Part shown: positions 57,557 to 64,000 of the stretch, piece after piece
How the letters are laid out: each line of letters starts with the position of its first letter
Numbering within the stretch: the stretch's first letter is position 1
From: Paraferrimonas sedimenticola
GTDB lineage: Bacteria; Pseudomonadota; Gammaproteobacteria; Enterobacterales; Shewanellaceae
DNA length: 64,000 nucleotides
Assembly (NCBI RefSeq): GCF_002282855.1
Contig: NZ_NRIR01000008.1
Location: forward strand, 62,001-126,000
Direction: 5' to 3'
Notes under the pieces: model-generated
Databases searched by the model: none
What the model was told of the DNA's origin: nothing
What the model saw: only the letters and a program-made list of their open reading frames with translations
Position numbers and translations under genes: made by a program

Positions 57557-59680
57557 TTAGAAACGATATCCCGCGCTAACGGTGAAGTGACGTCCCATCA
57601 TAGGCATGCCGTAGAAAGTTTCGTACTTCTTATCCATCACGTTGTGAACATCCAGAGCTAGGTGGAAGCCTCCAAAGCCTTGCTTCAGACCCAGATGAAT
57701 CACAGTATTTGCCTCCAGCTCCACGCCCGGCATATTGCCGCGCTCTTGCAACGAGGTTTCGGTCTTGCCGCGATACTGAATACGTGCGTTGGCATGAGTT
57801 TGATCCCAATTAAACGCCACACCAGCGTTGGCAACTATTTGAGGCGGACTGAACCAACCGCGGTGCTCTGCACGACCATCACTGTACTTGGTAGTGATAT
57901 CGGTTCTGCTGGCGTTGGCAAACCACAACCAAGCGTCAGTTTGGTAACTCGCGCTAGCATCCCAACCTCTTGTCACATCTGTGGTTGGTTTGTTAGTGCG
58001 ATACAGCACAGGCAGCTCGTTACCCAGAGGCGGTGCTCCGGCTGGCAGCATTGGACCCAAAGCGCTTAGCGGACCGCCAAACAAGGTCACCGGGGCTGCC
58101 ACGACATCGGTAAAGGTGTAACCTTCGTGGTCGTACTTATAACTGCTGATTTGCACGGTTAGGGCATCTTCAAACCAGTTGCCTTTCACGCCGAACTGAT
58201 AGCCTTTTTGTTTCTCAAAGCGCAGCGGGCGCTCTTCGTACTCAAAGCTATCCAAAACCATGGATGGAACACCGATACCGCTTAGCATGCCATACAGTAC
58301 GGTCTGCACAGGACGCTGCGAGTTGTTGTATTCGCTCAGACCCGGAATACGCACCGTCTGACCGCCAGAAGCAAATAGGCTTACGCCACCACCAGCGTGC
58401 ACTTGCAGAGAGTAATAAGGACTTAGCTCAGATTGACCGCCAATGATACTGTCGCTGCGAGTACCAATGCCAACGTCGGCATATCTACCCACTTTAAGGT
58501 TTAACTCGCCATAGATCGCCATCTTCTTGAGTTCGTCTTGATACAAGAAGTATGGATTTGGCAGCTCATCGGTGGAGACTGGCATGAGAGTCGGACCAAA
58601 CTGCCCCATCACCTCAGTCACCATGGCGTCGTCTTTGACTTCGCCTTTGGTCCAATCTAACTCACCACCAACGCGGAACGATGCCCATTCAGACAAGGGC
58701 GTGACACCAAAGCCACGGACACCCACTTGGCTCTTCTTCTGCTCACCATAGTTGACCAGTTCATCCGGCAACACCAAGGTCTCTTTGTCTTCGTAATTCA
58801 GATAAACGTTCAAGCCAAAGTCTTTGCTGCTTTCAGCAGTTGGAGTGAAGTTCAAACCCAAGTTGTAGAAACGACGGTCACGCTCGGCTTCTTGGTCAAC
58901 TTCCACTGGCGATAGGCCATCAGCAAAGCGCTTTTTGGTTAACAGCGCTTGCGCTAACAGTTCAAACTGAACATCTTCGCCAACATTAGTCGCCAGCTTG
59001 AAAGTAGGCACTAACTGACGGTAACCGCGATCTTGATAGGTATTAACGTGCTCAACCAACTCGGTAACCGGGCCAAACGGACCAAAGCTGGTCTCCTCTT
59101 TGCGCTCGCGATACTGCTCGCCTTTAAGACCATCGGTTTGATGGTAGTCGATATTCAACAGAACTGAGACGTCGCCTTTATAAGAAAAGGTACCCACTCC
59201 ACCGTAGGTCTTCTTACTACCACCGAAAGCTCTGATCTGATTTTCACCATCAATTTTCTTAGTGGTGATTTCGATAACCGAGGTATAGCCACCAAAGCGG
59301 CTAGGCAGTGGACCGTAGTGAACCGTGATGCTTTCAATCAGGTTTACCGGAATGGTATTGAATTCCAGGGTGTTGTTGGCGGCCGAGTTATACGGACGAC
59401 CGTCGAGCAACATTAGCGTCATGCGTGAGGAGTCACGGCCGTTACCGCGCACCAGCATCCAGTCTTCGCCGCCCGGATCGCCGCTACTTTTGAGAGTGAT
59501 ACCCGCTTGCATGGACAGAAAGCTCGCCAATCCGTACGGATCGTAGCCAGCGGTGAATTTTTCAATGGCTTCTGCTGTGAATGTGCGTGAGCCGGCTACA
59601 TCTGTGTTCTGGCCTGCTTGCACCTGCAAGCTAGCCGCCACAGCGAGTGCAGCCAAAGTAAGGCGCTTAGTTGATCGCAT
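57557..59680 (-). CDS. TonB-dependent outer-membrane receptor
   Basis: A 707-aa protein with signal peptide (cleaved near residue 22), an N-terminal plug domain (FTAEAIEKFTAGYDPYGLASF, RGNGRDSSRMTLMLLDGRPY, then VHYGPLPSRFGGYTSVIEITTK), and a 22-strand beta barrel ending in the outer-membrane C-terminal Phe (FTVSAGYRF). No obvious TonB box is visible after the signal peptide. A Fur-like box and a palindrome lie upstream, so it likely imports an iron complex under iron limitation; the substrate cannot be told. Confidence 0.9.
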   Translation of the reverse strand: MRSTKRLTLAALAVAASLQVQAGQNTDVAGSRTFTAEAIEKFTAGYDPYGLASFLSMQAGITLKSSGDPGGEDWMLVRGNGRDSSRMTLMLLDGRPYNSAANNTLEFNTIPVNLIESITVHYGPLPSRFGGYTSVIEITTKKIDGENQIRAFGGSKKTYGGVGTFSYKGDVSVLLNIDYHQTDGLKGEQYRERKEETSFGPFGPVTELVEHVNTYQDRGYRQLVPTFKLATNVGEDVQFELLAQALLTKKRFADGLSPVEVDQEAERDRRFYNLGLNFTPTAESSKDFGLNVYLNYEDKETLVLPDELVNYGEQKKSQVGVRGFGVTPLSEWASFRVGGELDWTKGEVKDDAMVTEVMGQFGPTLMPVSTDELPNPYFLYQDELKKMAIYGELNLKVGRYADVGIGTRSDSIIGGQSELSPYYSLQVHAGGGVSLFASGGQTVRIPGLSEYNNSQRPVQTVLYGMLSGIGVPSMVLDSFEYEERPLRFEKQKGYQFGVKGNWFEDALTVQISSYKYDHEGYTFTDVVAAPVTLFGGPLSALGPMLPAGAPPLGNELPVLYRTNKPTTDVTRGWDASASYQTDAWLWFANASRTDITTKYSDGRAEHRGWFSPPQIVANAGVAFNWDQTHANARIQYRGKTETSLQERGNMPGVELEANTVIHLGLKQGFGGFHLALDVHNVMDKKYETFYGMPMMGRHFTVSAGYRF

Positions 59681-60097
59681 TGAGTATCCCCTGAATTATT
59701 TGTAATTTTTTTCGGAGTACCTCTAGCCATTCACAAGCCCTACCTTGTCTTAGCCAACCCCAACATTGATATAATTTTTGTTATAATGTTACCTCAATAT
59801 AACAATTATCATTATCGACCTGTCAAGCACTCAAATCGCTGCTTGTTAACAGTCAACCCTCACGACAGGCTTCCAAGCCTAGTTTGGTAGCTATTAGCAA
59901 GACGCTTTGACGGCATTAACTTTTATTCCTCAAATGCGAAATATCGATGAATTAATCACAGCTGTGTCTGCCAATTGAACTGAATCCACAGCGACCACTC
60001 AGCCACTCTCAGCGAGCTGATGCAAATTCATACTTTTGGCTGATTTCGCAGGCCTGCTAACCCCCTATGCTCATGATTTGTCGAGGAAGGAGCCTTT
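59681..60097. promoter_or_regulatory. Divergent intergenic region of TonB receptor and comM
   Basis: About 415 bp. It holds an AT-rich control region at 59770-59820 (Fur-like box, inverted repeat) near the receptor start. The rest (59830-60097) shows no gene; the comM promoter should lie there. Confidence 0.55.
59778..59816 (-). promoter_or_regulatory. Fur-like box and palindrome before the receptor gene
   Basis: 19-bp window 59798-59816 matches the Fur consensus GATAATGATAATCATTATC at 15 of 19 positions. It overlaps the right arm of an inverted repeat TTGTTATA (59778-59785) and TATAACAA (59798-59805) separated by 12 bp. It lies about 120 bp upstream of the receptor start, suggesting iron repression. 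Confidence 0.6.
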
Positions 60098-61615
60098 ATG
60101 TCGCTGGCCAGCGTGGTCACTCGAGCCAATACCGGGCTTAACACCAGCTTGGTCAAAGTCGAGGTGCACCTGAACAATGGATTACCCGGACTGCATTTGG
60201 TGGGCTTACCAGAGACTTCGGTACGCGAAGCCAAAGAGCGAGTGCGTAGCGCGATTTGCAACTCTGGTTTTCGCTTTCCTCAAAAGCGCATCACGGTCAA
60301 TTTGGCGCCCGCTGACGTGCCTAAGCAAGGCGGTCGCTTTGACTTGGCCATCGCTATTGCCATACTGCTGGCTTCTGAGCAAATTGAGTCACTGGTATCT
60401 ACGCGATTTGAGCTTATCGGCGAGCTCGCCCTAGGTGGCAACTTACGCGCCTGCAAAGCCTTACTACCTGTGATTCTCGCCGCTCAAAAGCGCGATGCCT
60501 TGCTGGTAATGCCTGCGGCCAACGCGGCGGATAACGCTTTGGTGCAGGCACCTAAAGTGGCCTTGGCCAGAAACCTTTGCGAAGTGGTTGAGTGCCTTAC
60601 CGGGCAAACCCAGCTGCCTGCTCAATTGCCCACCAGCAACACCGACAGTGCTGTGCCTGAGTTACCTTGTTTAAGCCAAGTCGTTGGACAGGCCCAAGCC
60701 AAACAGGCGCTAATGATAGCGGCCGCCGGTGGGCACAATTTGTTGATGCTCGGCAGTCCTGGAACGGGTAAAACGCTATTGGCCAATTGCTTTCGCGGTC
60801 TGTTGCCACCGGTGGGCAACCAAGACGCTCTGGTCAATGCTGCATTGCATTCGATAGCGGGTGTCGAAAAAGCCTCGGACCAACTGCACCAAGCGGCATT
60901 TCGCAGCCCGCACCACTCTTGCTCAAGCGCCGCCTTGATTGGCGGTGGTACAAACCCTCTACCGGGTGAAATATCCCTAGCTCACGCAGGCGTGCTCTTC
61001 TTAGACGAGCTACCTGAGTTTGCCCGCAACGCGCTCGAGTCCTTGCGCGAACCGTTGGAATCGGGTCAGGTGTACATATCCCGAGCCCAACGCAAACAAG
61101 TGTTTCCGGCGCGCTTTCAGCTAATTGCTGCGATGAATCCCAGTCCTTGCGGTAGCGCCAATGGCCAAGCTCGCTCTTCCCCGGAGCAAATTCGGCGCTA
61201 TCTGAGTAAGCTCTCCGGCCCCTTGATTGACCGCTTTGATTTGAGTGTCGAGGTCCCCAATTTACCCAAAGGAACCTTGGTCAATGGTCTGAAAGCGAAG
61301 GAGCAAATGACTAGTGCGCAAGCAGCTAGCCTGATTGTCCGCTGTCGAGCAGTACAACGCGAGCGCGCCGGGGTACTCAACCACCAACTTAGCAGCAGCC
61401 AGCTACTGGAAAGCAGTGGCTTTGCAGAAAAAGACTTACTTTATCTAGAGGAGGTCATGACCAGACTGAATTTGAGCGTCCGGGCTTTTTATCGGTTGTT
61501 GCGGGTCGCTCGTACCATTGCGGATCTCGCCGGTTCAACACAGGTCGAACGAAGCCATATTGCTCAAGCACTTGGCTATCGCGCTATCGATAAATTGCTG
61601 GCGCAGCTGGGCTAG
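60098..61615 (+). CDS. comM: YifB/ComM family Mg-chelatase-like ATPase
   Basis: A 505-aa protein. N-terminal Lon-substrate-like domain (residues ~20-160), then an AAA+ Mg-chelatase domain with Walker A GSPGTGKT (219-226), Walker B FLDELPEF and a C-terminal HTH/sensor domain (~410-505). ComM is a helicase that promotes branch migration during natural transformation. Complete and full length. Confidence 0.93.
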   Translation: MSLASVVTRANTGLNTSLVKVEVHLNNGLPGLHLVGLPETSVREAKERVRSAICNSGFRFPQKRITVNLAPADVPKQGGRFDLAIAIAILLASEQIESLVSTRFELIGELALGGNLRACKALLPVILAAQKRDALLVMPAANAADNALVQAPKVALARNLCEVVECLTGQTQLPAQLPTSNTDSAVPELPCLSQVVGQAQAKQALMIAAAGGHNLLMLGSPGTGKTLLANCFRGLLPPVGNQDALVNAALHSIAGVEKASDQLHQAAFRSPHHSCSSAALIGGGTNPLPGEISLAHAGVLFLDELPEFARNALESLREPLESGQVYISRAQRKQVFPARFQLIAAMNPSPCGSANGQARSSPEQIRRYLSKLSGPLIDRFDLSVEVPNLPKGTLVNGLKAKEQMTSAQAASLIVRCRAVQRERAGVLNHQLSSSQLLESSGFAEKDLLYLEEVMTRLNLSVRAFYRLLRVARTIADLAGSTQVERSHIAQALGYRAIDKLLAQLG

Positions 61616-61646
61616 CAGCGAAAAACTATGACCCAAAAAGATGGCA

Positions 61647-61672
61647 CAAAAAAGGCGAGCCCAGGCTCGCCT
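61647..61672 (-). terminator. Terminator after the first FadL-type gene
   Basis: Stem AGGCGAGC/GCTCGCCT (61653-61660 and 61665-61672) with a minus-strand T run. It can also end comM transcription less strongly. Confidence 0.8.
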
Positions 61673-61691
61673 CTTTACCGAGAACCTTAAC

Positions 61692-62927
61692 TTAGAAGCT
61701 GCGGCTGTATTGGATGCCGTAGATCAAAGCGTCGGTTTGAGTTTGTGCGCTAAATGCTAGCTGCTCGTTTAGCGGCTCGTAAACATCGACCTTTTCGCTT
61801 GAGATGAAGGTCAAACCAAAGTCCAGGCTACCTTTCTCAGAGATCTGGTAGCTCACACCCGCCGAGTACCAAACGCGGTCAGAACATGGAATGCTGATCA
61901 CGCGCTTTTCAGCTGGAATTGGGCTGTTGTCCAAAGCGATACCAGCACGTGCAGTCCACTTGGGAGAAATGGTGTAAGTACCACCGATGGCGTAGCGGTA
62001 TGCATCCTGCCAACCATAGTCGCGATCAACGTCGCCCAAGTCAGATTTAAAGGTCAGCTTTTCGAACTCGCTCCACTTGGTCCACTGAACACTGTAGTGC
62101 ACGGCAAACGCATCGCTTACCTGGTGGAAACCAGAGAATTCGGCAATGTCAGGCAAGTTGAGGGTCAGTTCAGACAAGGCAATAGGTCCCGCAAGTTCGT
62201 GAACCGCCACGCCCTCGCCACTGGCGTTCATTTTGATACCTTGACGGTAGCTCAAGCCAAAGCGATGGTTTTCGTTAACTTCGTACATCAGGCCTGCATC
62301 TAGGCCTGTCGCCCAACCGTCGCCTTTAAAAGTCAACATATCAACCGGTTGTTCACCACCGATCTTGCGGGTAATCTCGCCTTCACCGCGAACCAAGTTC
62401 ACGCCTAAGCCTAATGACAGACCGTCGGTGATCTTATAAGCAATCGAGGCATTGGCGTTGTAGGTGGTGATTTTGGTTTTACCGCCAACTAGACCGGCGA
62501 AGCCCATGGCCGAATTATTAAACTCGTCAGAGAATTCAGAGCTGGTACCAAAGTTGCTGAATGCAGCCAGACCCACGCTCAAGCGGTCGTTTACCGGCTG
62601 AACGAAATAGATGTTTGGCACTAGGGTGGTTTGAGTCACGTCTTTTTGATCGGCGATTGGGCCGAAAGTTGAAGAGATGTTGGTGACATTAGTGCTTGGG
62701 TCAACCAGGTTGGCGCCCAAAGACAGTTGCTGGCTGTCAAAACGAGTGATGGCCGCTGGGTTGCGAGCCAATACGGAGGCGTTGTCTGCAATAACCGCTT
62801 CACCGGCGTTTGCACGGCCCACACCAGTGGCTGAATGAGTGGTTACTTGAAAGCCTGCAGCGCTTGCTTCAAATACGGAAAGTGCAGCCACAGCAATAGC
62901 TACAGCGCTAAGTTTGTATTGTTTCAT
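61692..62927 (-). CDS. FadL/OmpP1-family outer-membrane porin
   Basis: A 411-aa porin with signal peptide (to ~residue 23, EASAAG). FadL hallmarks: GFQVTTHSATGVGRANAGEA with the NPA-type motif RNPAAITRF, then a 14-strand barrel ending in YSRSF with terminal Phe. FadL proteins take long-chain fatty acids or other hydrophobic compounds across the outer membrane. It is followed upstream by a second, related copy in the same direction. Confidence 0.93.
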   Translation of the reverse strand: MKQYKLSAVAIAVAALSVFEASAAGFQVTTHSATGVGRANAGEAVIADNASVLARNPAAITRFDSQQLSLGANLVDPSTNVTNISSTFGPIADQKDVTQTTLVPNIYFVQPVNDRLSVGLAAFSNFGTSSEFSDEFNNSAMGFAGLVGGKTKITTYNANASIAYKITDGLSLGLGVNLVRGEGEITRKIGGEQPVDMLTFKGDGWATGLDAGLMYEVNENHRFGLSYRQGIKMNASGEGVAVHELAGPIALSELTLNLPDIAEFSGFHQVSDAFAVHYSVQWTKWSEFEKLTFKSDLGDVDRDYGWQDAYRYAIGGTYTISPKWTARAGIALDNSPIPAEKRVISIPCSDRVWYSAGVSYQISEKGSLDFGLTFISSEKVDVYEPLNEQLAFSAQTQTDALIYGIQYSRSF

Positions 62928-63060
62928 TATTGGTGTCGTCTTGTTATTAGAATGATTACTCAGCGGCGAGTCTACTGCTAGCTAGGGGGTAACTGGTAGG
63001 AGAAGTGCAAATTCGGTCGCTTTTTTTGACCGACAGCTAAATATCAACGACTTAGGAAGC

Positions 63061-63089
63061 AAAAAAAGCGACCATAAGGTCGCTTTTTG
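63061..63089 (-). terminator. Terminator after the second FadL-type gene
   Basis: Stem AGCGACC/GGTCGCT (63067-63073 and 63078-63084) flanked by A and T runs; works for the minus strand and separates the two fadL-like genes. Confidence 0.88.
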
Positions 63090-63146
63090 AACGTAAATTA
63101 ACGATCGCTTAACCCTGTTAAACAGCTCGTTTCATTTCGGTTCGAC

Positions 63147-64000
63147 TTAGAAAGAACGGTTGTATGACACACCGATGATCACAGCGTCAGTTTGGGTGAT
63201 AGCGGTCATGGTCGTTCCCCCCAGAGATTCGCTAATTGGCGTCTTCTCACCATCGATGAAGGTAAAGCCAGCGTCGATGCTCGACTTGTCGCTCATGTGG
63301 TAAGTCGCACCGGCTGAGTACCAAATACGGTTTGAATCTGGGATCGAGATTACGCGCTTATCCGCTGGAATTGGGCTGTCATCGCGAGCAATACCTGCAC
63401 GTAGCGTCCAAGAGTCATTTAGATCGTAAGTAGCACCAATGGCCGCGCGGTAGCTGTCCTTCCAGTTGTATTCTTTAGGGTATACGAACTCAGGGTCGGT
63501 TCCGATGAAGTCAATCTTGTCGAACGCGCTCCAACCAGTCCACTGCAAGCTGTAGTGCACAGCAAACTTACCGGTTAGCTTGTGGTAGCCAGAGAATTCA
63601 GCAATTGCAGGTAGGTTTAGATTCAGACGTGATAAAGACTCGTCAACAACACCACCGCTGTTGAAATCACCCTTGCCTTTGGCTTCAAACTTTGTGCCGC
63701 TGCGATAGCTCAAACCAAAACGGTGATCTTCGTTGATTTCATACATGGCGCCAACATCAAGATTGTAGCTCCAACCATTACCTTCAAACTGAAGATTGGT
63801 TGGAACATTAATAATCATGTCCACGTTGCCTTGACGAGTAAACTCACCTTCACCATAAATAGCGTTAACACCCATGCCTAGGCTGAACTTGTCGGTCAGC
63901 TTATAAGCCACAGACGCGTTTAGGTTGGCCGTCATAACTCGAGTCTTGCCACCGAACATGCCAGCGCGACCTTCGTCTGCTTCGTTAAACGCTTTGGAAA
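63147..64000 (-). CDS. Second FadL/OmpP1-family porin, N-terminus outside window (partial)
   Basis: The frame is open to the window end: upstream of the first in-window Met, codons continue (SKAFNEADEGRAG) and align with SSEFSDEFNNSAM of the first FadL copy. Visible part covers ~285 residues of the barrel to the terminal Phe (ISVSYNRSF). It shares long stretches with the other copy (HRFGLSYRSG, SPIPADKRVISIP), so the pair arose by duplication. Separate terminators indicate separate transcripts. Confidence 0.92.
   Translation of the reverse strand, partial: SKAFNEADEGRAGMFGGKTRVMTANLNASVAYKLTDKFSLGMGVNAIYGEGEFTRQGNVDMIINVPTNLQFEGNGWSYNLDVGAMYEINEDHRFGLSYRSGTKFEAKGKGDFNSGGVVDESLSRLNLNLPAIAEFSGYHKLTGKFAVHYSLQWTGWSAFDKIDFIGTDPEFVYPKEYNWKDSYRAAIGATYDLNDSWTLRAGIARDDSPIPADKRVISIPDSNRIWYSAGATYHMSDKSSIDAGFTFIDGEKTPISESLGGTTMTAITQTDAVIIGVSYNRSF

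Noticed and set aside
1-64000. tRNA or rRNA genes as integration targets
   Set aside because: I found no tRNA cloverleaf or rRNA segment; both elements appear to use protein genes (radC and yicC).

Overview
The window comes from a gammaproteobacterial chromosome, most likely a marine Alteromonadales-type organism of Shewanella/Ferrimonas affinity. The taxon is inferred from gene order (radC divergent from coaBC-dut-slmA, then pyrE-rph and yicC), a Fur-type box before a TonB receptor, tandem FadL porins and a FocA transporter; no rRNA or tRNA is present to confirm it.

Layout. (1) 1 to about 22.8 kb is the right-hand part of a lambdoid-organised prophage whose left end lies outside the window. 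On the minus strand a Cro-like regulator, O/P-type replication genes, a VRR-NUC nuclease, a Q-like zinc protein and a run of small unknown genes lead to a DpdA-like/PP-loop pair, then a terminator and a late-promoter-sized gap, then the lysis cassette (SAR endolysin, nested Rz/Rz1, pinholin-like holin), TerS, TerL, portal and a scaffold-like protein. On the plus strand are a CI-like repressor and a RecE/RecT/SSB recombination operon. A tyrosine integrase sits against radC, and radC has lost its catalytic JAMM end, so the prophage appears to have integrated inside radC. (2) 22.8-29.6 kb is core chromosome: radC (5' part), coaBC, dut, slmA, a voltage-gated ion channel, a small conserved protein, pyrE, rph, yicC. 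(3) 29.58-37.59 kb is a compact 8-kb phage-satellite-like island bounded by a 19/20-bp direct repeat of the yicC 3' end. It has an integrase, AlpA-like and other small regulators, an Ash/Icd-like gene behind a structured leader, a RepA-like helicase next to a candidate origin, and its own TerS and TerL, but no capsid, portal or tail gene. (4) 37.77-41.11 kb holds a two-gene AAA ATPase/subtilase pair matching the IetAS antiphage type. (5) 41.4-50.3 kb carries a BaeSR-like two-component system, a two-domain DUF1566 lipoprotein, two LysR regulators, a serine hydrolase, a formate/nitrite transporter and a CpeT-like protein. (6) 50.3-56.7 kb is a four-gene SMC operon related to MksBEF-G/Wadjet with the SMC gene first and a short Toprim protein last. 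(7) 56.8-64 kb has a small lipoprotein, a repeat cluster, a TonB-dependent receptor, the ComM/YifB helicase and two tandem FadL-type porins, the second cut by the window end.

How it fits together. Two integrated elements use two genes of the same housekeeping cluster (radC and yicC), and two likely anti-foreign-DNA systems (IetAS and the Mks/Wadjet-like operon) lie downstream. The least ordinary parts are the terminase-bearing satellite with its leader RNA and origin-like repeats, the divergent SMC operon, the phage SSB whose DDDIPF tail is not terminal, and the ion channel with a calcium-type selectivity filter.
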